Positions 36,030 through 44,970 of a stretch of 64,000 nt of DNA are shown piece by piece; positions within the stretch are counted from its first letter, which is position 1; the number at the start of each line of letters is the position of its first letter. Both the position numbers and the translations under genes were made by a program. Source of the DNA: Chryseobacterium sp. MEBOG06 (GTDB taxonomy: Bacteria > Bacteroidota > Bacteroidia > Flavobacteriales > Weeksellaceae); the NCBI RefSeq assembly GCF_021869765.1, contig NZ_CP084580.1, forward strand, positions 2,914,001-2,978,000. The letters are read 5' to 3'. The notes under the pieces were generated by a model. That model did not search any database. It was not told the DNA's origin and saw only the letters and a list, made by a program, of their open reading frames with translations.

Positions 36030-36213
36030 ATTAAGCTGGAAAACGCTAACCCCCTAAGCCGTTAAAATACGCACAATTATACGGTGCAAAAATTTCATCT
36101 GCAATAAAATTGAAAACCACTAAAACTGCCGAAAATCTTTGATTTTCTTGAGCCTTAAAACAGGACAAAGAATAAAAAGCACTTACGCTTTTGCGATAAC
36201 CAACAAAAAAATC

Positions 36214-37059
36214 ATGAAGAAAACAATATACAAAACCGCTTCAATTTTATTCAGTATAGCCCTGTTATCAGCGTGCCAGTCACAAGACAAAGCCCAAAAA
36301 GCCACAGCAAAACCGAATAAAAAAGTAACCCACATCTACCTCATCGGAGACTCCACAATGGCAGATTACGCAGGAGATTACGATCCCGGAAAAGATTATA
36401 TGAAGGTAAGATACCCTATTACAGGTTGGGGGCAGGTTTTTCAGCCTTTTTTTGTGAAAGATAGCCTAGCTTCTCTGAAACCTGCTATCACAACAGATTC
36501 CGTAGCAGTTATTGACAGGGCCCATGGCGGAAGAAGTACCCGTACATTTTTTCAGGAAGGAAGATGGCGGTATGTTTATGAGCACCTTCAGCCCAAAGAC
36601 TATGTGATCATGCAGTTTGGGCATAACGATAGTTCCGAAAAGCATCCTGAACGTTATGTAAACATTCAGGGATACAAAGAATTTCTAAGGCTATTTGTTA
36701 CCCAGACAAGAGAAAAAGGAGGAAATCCCGTTATAGTAACACCTGTAGCAAGAAACTACCCCTGGAAAGAAGGAAAACTGAACAATGCACATGGAGAATA
36801 CTGGCAGGCTCCAATTGATATTGCCAAAGAAATGAATGTCCCATACATTGATCTCAATAAACTATCGATGGAATATTTCACCTCAAAAGGACAGGATTTC
36901 ACTACCAACAACTACTTTATGAATCTTCCTGAAAATCTTTACGAAGCTTATCCAAAAGGACAGAAAGACAATACTCATTTTCAGCCTGAAGGGGCAAAAG
37001 TAGTTGCATCACTGGTTTATAAAGAATTTAAAAATTTAATTAAAACTCAAAAAAAATAA
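36214..37059 (+). CDS. Rhamnogalacturonan acetylesterase, CE12 (SGNH/GDSL), 281 aa
   Basis: Deacetylates rhamnogalacturonan. The start is the ATG at 36214, which gives a lipoprotein signal (ASILFSIALLSACQSQDK); the longer in-frame start at 36139 would bury it. SGNH blocks: I LIGDSTMADYAG (nucleophile Ser), II AHGGRSTRTFFQEGRW, III MQFGHNDSSEKHPE, V DNTHFQPEGAKVV (Asp/His). It follows the GH43 gene and directly precedes the GH28 gene (1-bp gap). The second CE12 enzyme at 42307 lacks the lipobox, so the two may act in different compartments. Confidence 0.88.
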   Translation: MKKTIYKTASILFSIALLSACQSQDKAQKATAKPNKKVTHIYLIGDSTMADYAGDYDPGKDYMKVRYPITGWGQVFQPFFVKDSLASLKPAITTDSVAVIDRAHGGRSTRTFFQEGRWRYVYEHLQPKDYVIMQFGHNDSSEKHPERYVNIQGYKEFLRLFVTQTREKGGNPVIVTPVARNYPWKEGKLNNAHGEYWQAPIDIAKEMNVPYIDLNKLSMEYFTSKGQDFTTNNYFMNLPENLYEAYPKGQKDNTHFQPEGAKVVASLVYKEFKNLIKTQKK

Positions 37060-37060
37060 T

Positions 37061-38728
37061 ATGAAGAAGTCTCTTACCATTATCGGCTTAGCCGCAGCAA
37101 TGATGTTTTCCGGACAACTATTTGCCCAGAATCTGGATATTTATAAAAACATTGAGTTTACCATGCCTCAGGTTGCCGAAACTTCTTTTCCTGCCAACAC
37201 CGTATCCATCACACAATTTGGAGGGGTTGCGGGGGGAAATGTGAAAAATACGCTGGCTTTTAAAAAAGCGATTGATGATCTAAGCAAAAAAGGTGGCGGA
37301 AAACTGGTTGTTCCCAGAGGAATGTGGCTAACCGGCCCCATCGAACTGAAAAGCAACATCAATCTCCATGTAGAAGAAGGTGCATTCCTTATTTTCAGTA
37401 AAGATAAAGATGACTATCCCCTGGTAGACGTAAGTTTTGAAGGAGTAAATACCGTTCGCTGCCAGTCCCCTATTTCAGCTAAAAATGCTTCTAATATTGC
37501 CATCACGGGAAAAGGGGTCATTGATGGAAGCGGTGATGCCTGGAGAGCTATCAAGAAAAGTAAAGTAGCAGAAACCGAATGGAAAGAAATCATCAAATCT
37601 GGTGGAATATTATCTTCTGACGGCAAAAACTGGTATCCATCAGAAAGTTATAAAAAAGGATTTGAAAGCAGCTCAAACTTCAATGTTCCGGACAAAATAT
37701 CCAAAAATGAACTGACCACTGTAAAGGATTTCCTGCGTCCGGTGATGGTAAGCCTGGTAAGTTGCGACAAAGTATTGCTGGATGGTCCTACTTTCCAGAA
37801 TTCCCCGGCATGGAATCTTCATCCGTTGATGTGTTCCAATGTGATTTTAAGAAATCTTACCGTGAGAAATCCATGGTTTTCGCAAAACGGTGACGGTGTA
37901 GACCTGGAGTCCTGCAAAAACGTACTGATCCATGACAATACATTCGATGTGGGAGACGATGCAATCTGCATCAAATCAGGAAAAAATGAAGACGGAAGAA
38001 AAAGAGCAATGCCAACAGAAAATGTGATCATTAAAAATAATATTGTCTATCACGGCCATGGAGGATTTGTGGTAGGAAGTGAAATGTCCGGTGGTGCAAG
38101 AAATATTCATGTTTCCGACTGTACATTTATCGGGACGGATATCGGACTTCGTTTTAAAACTACCCGTGGAAGAGGAGGAATTGTTGAAAATATTTATATT
38201 AAAAATATTGATATGATTAATATCCCAACGCAGACTATCGGTTTCAATATGTTTTATGAGGGCGCTTCTCCGGTTTTAGAGGACGGACAGAAACAGGAAG
38301 GAAACAAAACACCTGAAAAAATTTACCCAGTCACAGAAGAAACCCCGATTTTCAGAAATATTTACTTTAAAAACATCAATGCGGTCAATTCTTACGAAGC
38401 GATTACCTTAGTTGGTTTAGCAGAAATGAATTTGAAAAACATTATCATTGAAGATTCAAAATTTGATACTAAAAAAGCTTTGACCATCGTAGATGCTGAC
38501 GGCATCCAATTGAAAAATGTAACCCTGAAATACACCGAAGGAACAGGAGCCACAGTTTACAACAGTAAGAATATCAATCTTTCAACTGTAAAATTTGAAT
38601 CCTCTAACAAGCCTTACATCAAAATTTCAGGAAGTAAAACAGGAACTGTGCTCTTACCCAAAGAAGCCACTGCAGATAAAAATGCTTTTTCTGTAGCCAC
38701 TGATATATCTAAAAATGCAGTAAAATAA
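37061..38728 (+). CDS. Polygalacturonase-type glycoside hydrolase, GH28, 555 aa
   Basis: Signal peptide (MFSGQLFAQ), then an N-terminal pectate-lyase-like start (VSITQFGGVAGGNVKNTLAF) and a parallel beta-helix with GH28 landmarks: NSPAWNLHPLMCSNVILRNL, NGDGVDLES (the NTD motif, here NGD), DVGDDAICIKSGKN (catalytic DD), the HGHGGFVVGSEMSG block (GHG) and RFKTTRGRGG (RIK variant). It hydrolyses alpha-1,4-galacturonosyl links; exo versus endo action cannot be decided. A ~55-residue insertion between LSSDGKNWYP and the PVMV strand lies before the active-site turns. Confidence 0.92.
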   Translation: MKKSLTIIGLAAAMMFSGQLFAQNLDIYKNIEFTMPQVAETSFPANTVSITQFGGVAGGNVKNTLAFKKAIDDLSKKGGGKLVVPRGMWLTGPIELKSNINLHVEEGAFLIFSKDKDDYPLVDVSFEGVNTVRCQSPISAKNASNIAITGKGVIDGSGDAWRAIKKSKVAETEWKEIIKSGGILSSDGKNWYPSESYKKGFESSSNFNVPDKISKNELTTVKDFLRPVMVSLVSCDKVLLDGPTFQNSPAWNLHPLMCSNVILRNLTVRNPWFSQNGDGVDLESCKNVLIHDNTFDVGDDAICIKSGKNEDGRKRAMPTENVIIKNNIVYHGHGGFVVGSEMSGGARNIHVSDCTFIGTDIGLRFKTTRGRGGIVENIYIKNIDMINIPTQTIGFNMFYEGASPVLEDGQKQEGNKTPEKIYPVTEETPIFRNIYFKNINAVNSYEAITLVGLAEMNLKNIIIEDSKFDTKKALTIVDADGIQLKNVTLKYTEGTGATVYNSKNINLSTVKFESSNKPYIKISGSKTGTVLLPKEATADKNAFSVATDISKNAVK

Positions 38729-38786
38729 AACCCTGCATCTTTACCATTTTACAACTTTCAGAACAAAAAAGCAATTCCTCAAGCGA

Positions 38787-39695
38787 ATGATTTTTAATAA
38801 AAGACATACTTATATTTCTATTTTCTTTGTAGGGATGATGGCATTCGGGCAAACTAGCAGACCGAATGCTTCTCCTTACACCAACGAAGCCACCTTTGAA
38901 AAATTAAAGAAAAAATACCCGTTCATTACCCCTATTGACCGCCCCGTTCCACAGAATATAAAAATTGATAAGAATGTAGAATATTCCAACATCAATGGAC
39001 TTTCCTTAAAAGCAGATGTTTATTACCCTCTTGATTCATCAAAAAAATATCCGGGAATTGCAATGGTTCACGGTGGCGGATGGATTTCCGGAAGCAAAGA
39101 AAATGAGAAATATATGGCGATGGAACTGGCTTCCAAAGGATTTGTCGCCATTGCTATAGGCTACCGTTTAGCAGATGCAGCAAAATACCCTGCGGGAATT
39201 GAAGATATTGAAAACGGTATTCAGTGGCTGAAGAAAAACCATGCAAAATACACTTTAGATAAAAAGAAAATAGTGGTTTTAGGAGAGTCCGCCGGAGCAC
39301 AGATGGCAACATTGGTGGGAGTTAAAGCCCGAAATAAAATAAAGGCTATCATTAATGTAGACGGAATTGTTTCTTTTACACATCCTGAAGCTGAAGAAAG
39401 CTCTTACGCGTCCTATTGGCTGGGTGGTGACAGAGATACAAATTTAAAAAACTGGACAGAAGCTTCCCCTTTGGAATATATTGATAAAAATACACCTCCT
39501 ACCCTGTTCATTAACAGTTCTCAACCAAAGTATCATGCCGGTAGAAATGACATGATGAAAAAACTGAAAACGTACACTATCCCCACGGAGTTTCACGAAA
39601 TAAAAGACTCTCCGCACTCTTTCTGGTCGGCCGAGCCATGGTTTACAGAAACATTGGATTATACAGTTGAATTTTTAAACAAAATTTTAAAGTAA
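38787..39695 (+). CDS. Secreted alpha/beta hydrolase, probable (pectin) acetylesterase, 302 aa
   Basis: Signal peptide (VGMMAFGQ). Hormone-sensitive-lipase/CE10-like fold: HGGG oxyanion motif (residues 95-98, MVHGGGWISGSKEN), nucleophile Ser168 in VVLGESAGAQMATL, and the catalytic His in KDSPHSFW near the end. Position between GH28 and a CE8 esterase in a pectin operon makes removal of acetyl (or other acyl) groups from pectin the likely role, but the substrate is an inference. Confidence 0.8.
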   Translation: MIFNKRHTYISIFFVGMMAFGQTSRPNASPYTNEATFEKLKKKYPFITPIDRPVPQNIKIDKNVEYSNINGLSLKADVYYPLDSSKKYPGIAMVHGGGWISGSKENEKYMAMELASKGFVAIAIGYRLADAAKYPAGIEDIENGIQWLKKNHAKYTLDKKKIVVLGESAGAQMATLVGVKARNKIKAIINVDGIVSFTHPEAEESSYASYWLGGDRDTNLKNWTEASPLEYIDKNTPPTLFINSSQPKYHAGRNDMMKKLKTYTIPTEFHEIKDSPHSFWSAEPWFTETLDYTVEFLNKILK

Positions 39696-39722
39696 GTTAC
39701 AAGACGATTAAGAATAAACAGC

Positions 39723-40688
39723 ATGAAAAAATTTCTTTTACTTCTATTCATTTCAACAGCTCAGTTTCTGCTGGCTGAAAGCGATCCCTATATTAAAATT
39801 ACGGTTGCTCAGGATGGAAGCGGTGATTTCAATTGTATTCAGAAAGCCATCAATTCGGTAAGAGATCTGGGACCTGCAGAAGCTTTGATTATAATTAAAT
39901 CAGGGACTTACCATGAAAAAGTAGTCATCCCCTCTTCAAAGCACAAAATCACATTGGAAGGTGAAAATAAAGACAACACGATCATTACAAACAATGATTT
40001 CTCGGGAAAACTTAATACATTCAATGAGAAAATGACAACATTCAACTCATATACCGTTCTGGTGATGGGTGATGATATTAAAATCAGTAATCTGACCATA
40101 CAAAACAGCTCATGCAATGAAGCTCAGGCAGTTTCCCTTCATGTAGAAGGAGACCGTTTTACCATGACAAATTCCAATATTTTGGGGTGTCAGGACACTA
40201 TATATTGTGCAACTAATCACAGCAGACAATATTTTGAAAATTGTTATATAGAAGGAACCACAGACTTTATTTTTGGACAGGCAACGGCTATTTTCAAAAA
40301 CTGTATCATTAAAAGCCTTGCAGATTCTTATATCACTGCTGCTGCAACAGAAGCCGACAGAAAATATGGCTTTGTATTTTTAGACTGTAAGCTGATCGCT
40401 AAAGAAGGCGTCACCAAAGTGTATCTGGGAAGACCATGGAGACCTTATGCAAAAACAATTTTCATCAATACAGAAATGGGAAAACACATCGTCCCTGAAG
40501 GCTGGAATCCCTGGAAAGGAGACAAAATGTTTCCTGATAAAGAAAAAACCGCTTATTATGCTGAATATGGTAGTAAAGGTCAAGGAGGAAATACCTCAAA
40601 AAGAGCTGAATGGTCTCATCAGCTGACAAAAAATGATGTTAAAAACTACACCCTGGAGAAAATATTCAACTGGTTTACAGGATATTAA
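39723..40688 (+). CDS. Pectinesterase, CE8 family (second copy), 321 aa
   Basis: Signal peptide (TAQFLLAES). CE8 motifs: AQDGSGDFNCIQKAINSV, GCQDTIYCATNHSRQYFENC (QDT), YIEGTTDFIFGQATAIFKNC (catalytic Asp region) and YLGRPWRPYAKTIFI (LGRPW). It differs from the CE8 at 30889 throughout, so the pair is old or separately acquired; they may prefer different methylation patterns. It is the last gene before the tandem repeat array that starts ~55 bp downstream. Confidence 0.9.
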   Translation: MKKFLLLLFISTAQFLLAESDPYIKITVAQDGSGDFNCIQKAINSVRDLGPAEALIIIKSGTYHEKVVIPSSKHKITLEGENKDNTIITNNDFSGKLNTFNEKMTTFNSYTVLVMGDDIKISNLTIQNSSCNEAQAVSLHVEGDRFTMTNSNILGCQDTIYCATNHSRQYFENCYIEGTTDFIFGQATAIFKNCIIKSLADSYITAAATEADRKYGFVFLDCKLIAKEGVTKVYLGRPWRPYAKTIFINTEMGKHIVPEGWNPWKGDKMFPDKEKTAYYAEYGSKGQGGNTSKRAEWSHQLTKNDVKNYTLEKIFNWFTGY

Positions 40689-40743
40689 ATCATAGAGTCA
40701 ACACAAACGTGTAAAGTTTTGGCTCTGTACATAATCCACAACA

Positions 40744-42300
40744 ACCTCCATACAATCGACATAGGAATATGGAGCGTTAAAAAAAATAATTCTGTGAACG
40801 TTAAAAAAATTCTACTGTCTGAGTGCGGCAACAATAATGAACCGAAGAACAAGCAGACAATCCGCACGAGTTTTAGAATTTTTAGAGAACAGAATTAATT
40901 TTTAGCGAAAGATTCCAGGTCTTGAACTTTTGGTTCTTTTGTTTTAATATCGAATAACGACCTCCATACAATCGACATAGGAATATGGAGCGTTAAAAAA
41001 AATAATTCTGTGAACGTTAAAAAAATTCTACTGTCTGAGTGCGGCAACAATAATGAACCGAAAAACAAGCAGACAATCCGCACGAGTTTTAGAATTTTTA
41101 GAGAACAGAATTATTTTTTAGCGGAAGATTCCAGGTCTTGAACTTTTGGTTCTTTTGTTTTAAGGCAAAAGAACTTAATAAATAAATTAAAATGAATAAA
41201 AGCAATACAACCCGATCAGTTGACAAATATCGAATAACGACCTACAGCCGATCGACATAGGAATATGGAGCGTTAAAAAAAATAATTCTGTGAACGTTAA
41301 AAAAATTCTACTGTCTGAGTGCGGCAACAATAATGAACCGAAGAACAAGCACTCAATCCGCACGAGTTTTAGAATTTTTAGAGAACAGAATTAATTTTTA
41401 GCAGAAGATTCCAGGTCTTGAACTTTTGGTTCTTTTGTTTTAAGACAAAAGAACTTAATAAATTAAAATGAATAAAAGCAATACAACCCGATCAGTTGAC
41501 AAATATCGAATAACGACCTCCATACAATCGACATAGGAATATGGAGCGTTAAAAAAATTAATTCTGTGAACGTTAAAAAAATTCTACTGTCGGAGTGCGG
41601 CAACAATAATGAACCGAAGAACAAGCACTCAATCCGCACAAGTTTTAGAATTTTCAGAGAACAGAATTATTTTTTAGCGGAAGATTCCAGGTCTTGAACT
41701 TTTGGTTCTTTTGTTTTAAGGCAAAAGAACTTAATAAATAAATTAAAATGAATAAAAGCAATACAACCCGATCAGTTGACAAATATCGAATAACGACCTA
41801 CAGCCGATCGACATAGGAATATGGAGCGTTAAAAAAAATAATTCTGTGAACGTTAAAAAAATTCTACTGTCTGAGTGCGAAAACAATAATGAAACGAAGA
41901 ACAAGCACTCAATCCGCAAGAGTTTTAGAATTTTTAGAGAACAGAATTATTTTTTAGCGAAAGATTCCAGGTCTTGAACTTTTGGTTCTTTTGTTTTAAG
42001 ACAAAAGAAATTAATAAATAAATTAAAATGAATAAAAGCAATACAACCCGATCAGTTGACAAATATCGAATAACGACCTCCATACAATCGACATAGGAAT
42101 ATGGAGCGTTAAAAAAATTAATTCTGTGAACGTTAAAAAAATTCTACTGTCTGAGTGCGGCAACAATAATGAACCGAAGAACAAGCAGACAATCCGCACG
42201 AGTTTTAGAATTTTTAGAGAACAGAATTAATTTTTAGCGGAAGATTCCAGGTCTTGAACTTTTGGTTCTTTTGTTTTAAGACAAAAGAACTTAATAAATA
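40744..42300. repeat. Six-copy tandem array of a long dyad element (period ~280 bp)
   Basis: Anchored on GGAGCGTTAAAA, copies begin at 40771, 40987, 41267, 41543, 41823 and 42103 (spacings 216, 280, 276, 280, 280). Each unit can fold into a long interrupted stem: AATTCTGT/ACAGAATT outside, AAAAATTCTA/TAGAATTTTT in the middle and GTGCGG/CCGCAC at the tip (broken in copy 5). Each ends with GTTCTTTTGTTTTAAG, which in four or five copies closes a hairpin with CAAAAGAA. Copies alternate between CCTCCATACAATC and CCTACAGCCGATC at the left edge (types a,a,b,a,b,a). Minus-strand frames inside it (40685-40867, 40895-41083) are read-through of the repeat. It splits the pectin locus between the second CE8 gene and the second CE12 gene. 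Confidence 0.85.
41192..41260 (+). other. Repeated 22-codon mini-ORF in the tandem array (first of four)
   Basis: ATG to TAG, encoding MNKSNTTRSVDKYRITTYSRST. Equivalent frames at 41468-41536, 41748-41816 and 42028-42096 end in either TYSRST or TSIQST. The sequence before each ATG (AATAAATTAAAATGAATAA) resembles the start of the true gene at 42307 (AATAAATAAAATGAATAAG), so the mini-ORFs may be duplicated copies of that gene's 5' end. Translation is unproven. Confidence 0.25.
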
Positions 42301-42306
42301 AATAAA

Positions 42307-43041
42307 ATGAATAAGAAACTTACCCTACTTTTTTTCTTTCTGTCCATCATGGCATCAGCACAAAAGCCGACTTTATTCCTGATCGGAGATTCAACTATGG
42401 CTAACAAAGAAAACCCGGAAAAAAACCCGGAACACGGCTGGGGACAAATGCTTCCGCCCTTTCTTACATCAGGAATTGAAATTCAGAACCATGCAACTAA
42501 TGGACGAAGTTCCAAAAGTTTCAGAACAGAAGGAAGATGGGAAAAAGTGATGAGCCAACTTAAAAAAGGAGATTTTGTGATCATTCAGTTTGGGCATAAT
42601 GATCAGAAAGTTAATGATTCGGCACGTTTCACCAATCCTTATACTCAGTATAGAGCCAATCTTGAAAGATATGTGAACGAGGTGAGAGCCAAAGGGGCTG
42701 TTCCCATTCTGATGACTTCCATTGTGAGGAGGAATTTCAATGAAAACGGTGTTTTGGTAGATACTCACAAAGAATATCCTCTGGTGGTAAGAATGGTTGC
42801 CAACGATCTTAAAGTACCTTTTGTTGATTTGCAGCTACAGACAGAACTGCTAGAAATATCTTACGGTCCGGAAAAATCAAAAAAACTGCATCTTCATTAC
42901 AGAAAAGGAGAAGATCCTTATTATCCGGAAGGAAAAGATGATGATACCCATTTATCAAAACTGGGTGCTGAATCTGTTGCAAAGCTGGCAGTCTATTCTT
43001 TGAAAAATCTGAAAACAGGGTTGGAAAAATACATTAAATGA
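42307..43041 (+). CDS. Rhamnogalacturonan acetylesterase, CE12 (SGNH/GDSL), 244 aa
   Basis: Signal peptide (FFLSIMASAQ) without lipobox. SGNH blocks: FLIGDSTMANKENPE (Ser nucleophile), ATNGRSSKSFRTEGRW (block II), IIQFGHNDQKV (block III) and DDTHLSKLGAESVAK (Asp/His). Similar to the lipoprotein CE12 at 36214 but shorter and apparently soluble. It sits directly behind the last unit of the tandem array, so its promoter or leader may be inside the repeat. 30 bp before kdgF. Confidence 0.88.
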   Translation: MNKKLTLLFFFLSIMASAQKPTLFLIGDSTMANKENPEKNPEHGWGQMLPPFLTSGIEIQNHATNGRSSKSFRTEGRWEKVMSQLKKGDFVIIQFGHNDQKVNDSARFTNPYTQYRANLERYVNEVRAKGAVPILMTSIVRRNFNENGVLVDTHKEYPLVVRMVANDLKVPFVDLQLQTELLEISYGPEKSKKLHLHYRKGEDPYYPEGKDDDTHLSKLGAESVAKLAVYSLKNLKTGLEKYIK

Positions 43042-43071
43042 AATCAAATGTAAAATCTAAAATAGACAAAA

Positions 43072-43413
43072 ATGAATTTTAAAAAAGAACCTTTCTTCGA
43101 TGGTAATTCTGAATGGGAAGATCTAGGAAATGGCGTTTCCAGACAGCTTGCAGGCTATAATTCTCAGGTAATGATGGTTATTGTAAAATTTGAAAAAGAT
43201 GCTGCAGGACCTTTACATCAGCATTTTCATTCTCAGATCACCTATGTTGCTTCTGGAAAATTTGAAGTTACCGTAGATGGTGAAATCAAAATATTGCAGC
43301 AAGGTGATGTTTTTTTCGCACAGCCCAATATTTTTCATGGAGTGAAATGTATTGAAGAAGGCAGATTAATTGATGCTTTTGCTCCTTTCAGAGAAGATTT
43401 TCTCATTCCTTAA
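43072..43413 (+). CDS. kdgF: KdgF-like cupin, unsaturated uronate linearisation, 113 aa
   Basis: A single small cupin with a metal-type motif PLHQHFHSQITYVASGKFEV (His49, His51, Gln55 region) and a second motif GDVFFAQPNIFHGVKC (His89). There is no signal peptide, so it is cytoplasmic. KdgF proteins turn 4,5-unsaturated galacturonate into 5-keto-4-deoxyuronate, feeding KduI. Size and cupin pattern fit, and the locus otherwise has all steps of that branch. An unrelated small cupin cannot be excluded from sequence alone. Confidence 0.8.
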   Translation: MNFKKEPFFDGNSEWEDLGNGVSRQLAGYNSQVMMVIVKFEKDAAGPLHQHFHSQITYVASGKFEVTVDGEIKILQQGDVFFAQPNIFHGVKCIEEGRLIDAFAPFREDFLIP

Positions 43414-43539
43414 TATGCAAGGAACAGCTTCTGGTCTCTATGTTTTTTTATATTCTTTTGTTAAAAAATTTCATATTCTTATCCATACAATTTTAATAAA
43501 AAACCAACTCATATCCAGTCTTTAAACATTTAATAAAAT

Positions 43540-43551
43540 GCAATCGGTTGC
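43540..43551. promoter_or_regulatory. LacI-type operator upstream of pectate lyase PL1
   Basis: GCAATCGGTTGC, one base from the perfect palindrome at 25813, lies 113 bp before the PL1 ATG in a 250-bp AT-rich gap. Confidence 0.7.
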
Positions 43552-43663
43552 TTAAATAAAATAATTAACATTATAATTATATAAATACTAATACAATAAA
43601 ATATAAAATAATTTAATAATAAATTTATAATTTTACATCACAACAAATCACAAAATATAAACT

Positions 43664-44770
43664 ATGAAAACAATGTTCAAGGCTACCTTTCTTACAGTAG
43701 CTCTAAGTTCCACTTTTGCACTAACCGGATGTGGTCATGAAGAGATTAATAACGATCTTACCACAAATGAATTAAGCATTAAAAATTCACTGGCTCAAAA
43801 GATCATCCCTTTAGCTGATTGTATTGCCCCGGGATGGGCTTCTCAAAATGGCGGAACTACCGGTGGCGGAACTGCAGCAGAAACAACGGTTTCTACCTAT
43901 GCCCAACTAAAAGCTGCCATTGAAAACACATCTGTAAAAGTGATAAAAGTAACAGGAACCATTACTATTACAACACGCTTATCATTTCAGGATCAGACCG
44001 GAAAAACAATTTATGGGGCAACCGGAGCCAAATTGGTTTCTACTGACCAGACAAAGGATGGCTCAGGAATCATCAATATTAAAAGATGTAATAATATCAT
44101 CATCCGAAACCTTATTTTTGAAGGACCGGGAGCTTATGACACGGATGGCTGGGATAATGCCATTCTGGATGACTGCCGAAATGTATGGATTGACCACTGC
44201 GAGTTCAGAGACGGTGTTGACGGAAATTTCGATATCAAAAACAAATCCGATTATATTACAGTATCTTACACAAAATTCCATTATCTGAAAGCCCCAAAAC
44301 CAGGAGGTTCAGGAGGAACGGATGACCACAGATTCTCAAATCTTATCGGATCAAGTGATGGAGCAACCGCTGATGCCGGAAAACTGAACGTCACTTTTGT
44401 TCGTTGCTGGTGGGCCCCGGGGTGCAGAGAACGTATGCCTAGGGTAAGATTCGGAAAAATCCATATTCTGAACAGTTATTTCAACAGTTCTGTAAGCAAT
44501 AAATGTATTGCAGCAGGGGTTCAGGCCAATATTTTGGTGGAAAGAAATGTTTTTGAAAATGTGAAAGAGCCTATCAATTTGATGACCGGATTTACAGCGG
44601 TAACCCAAACAGGAAACAGCTTCATTAATGTTACAGGAAATACTTCAGGAAGCGGAACGGCCTTCACACCTCCATACAGCATTGCTAAACTTAACGCAGC
44701 AGACGTAAAAGCGGATGTAATGGCTAATGCAGGGGCAACGTTGGGTGGAAATATATGTGATGCTTTCTAA
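43664..44770 (+). CDS. Pectate lyase, PL1 family, lipoprotein, 368 aa
   Basis: Cleaves de-esterified homogalacturonan by beta-elimination. Lipoprotein signal (STFALTGCGHEE). Parallel beta-helix with PL1 landmarks: TYAQLKAAIENTSVKVIKVT, GTITITTRLSF, NIIIRNLIFEGPGAYD, the calcium-site stretch NVWIDHCEFRDGVDGNFDIK, TDDHRFSNLIGSSDG, and the catalytic Arg block CRERMPRVRFGKIHILNSYF. It has its own upstream gap with a LacI-type palindrome and a terminator behind, so it is probably monocistronic. It generates the unsaturated oligosaccharides that GH105 and KdgF handle. Confidence 0.92.
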   Translation: MKTMFKATFLTVALSSTFALTGCGHEEINNDLTTNELSIKNSLAQKIIPLADCIAPGWASQNGGTTGGGTAAETTVSTYAQLKAAIENTSVKVIKVTGTITITTRLSFQDQTGKTIYGATGAKLVSTDQTKDGSGIINIKRCNNIIIRNLIFEGPGAYDTDGWDNAILDDCRNVWIDHCEFRDGVDGNFDIKNKSDYITVSYTKFHYLKAPKPGGSGGTDDHRFSNLIGSSDGATADAGKLNVTFVRCWWAPGCRERMPRVRFGKIHILNSYFNSSVSNKCIAAGVQANILVERNVFENVKEPINLMTGFTAVTQTGNSFINVTGNTSGSGTAFTPPYSIAKLNAADVKADVMANAGATLGGNICDAF

Positions 44771-44787
44771 CAGGAGGCTTTAATAGT

Positions 44788-44809
44788 AATAGTAGTAGTA
44801 GTAGTAGTA
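44788..44809. repeat. AGT trinucleotide microsatellite
   Basis: (AGT)6 at 44791-44808, preceded by imperfect AGTAAT, immediately after the PL1 stop codon and before its terminator. It is in the 3' UTR, so length changes would not shift a reading frame. Confidence 0.85.
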
Positions 44810-44820
44810 ATAAAAGAAGG

Positions 44821-44855
44821 AGGGTATCTCAGCAATGAGATGCTCTCTTTTCTAT
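44821..44855 (+). terminator. Terminator of the PL1 gene
   Basis: AGGGTATCTC pairs with GAGATGCTCT (10 bp, two G-U pairs) around AGCAAT, followed by CTTTTCTATTTT. Confidence 0.75.
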
Positions 44856-44901
44856 TTTAAACGCTTAAAAATATGATGAATGATTATATTTTGAGTAATA
44901 G

Positions 44902-44970
44902 GTTTTGGCTAAAGCCAATGGAAAAGGATAAAAATGAAAGAATGGGCTAAAACCCATTCCTATTGAATAT
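44902..44970. repeat. Dispersed repeat, copy 2
   Basis: TTTTGGCTAAAGCCAATGG is followed by AATGGGCTAAAACCCATTCC and TATTGAAT. It is the same element as 14267-14355, here with better-preserved GGGC/CCC symmetry. It lies between the convergent PL1 and PL10 genes. The rest of 44856-45267 shows no gene. Confidence 0.55.

Noticed and set aside
40685-41083. Two near-identical minus-strand ORFs in the tandem array
   Set aside because: They are the same repeat read twice; their ends depend on unit boundaries, and the frame crosses the conserved dyad stems.
40744-42300. CRISPR array
   Set aside because: Units are ~280 bp with no short constant repeats separated by unique spacers, and no cas genes are nearby.
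40744-42300. Integron attC sites
   Set aside because: The dyad shape is suggestive, but no cassette genes lie between units, no integrase is present and I could not identify the paired attC boxes.
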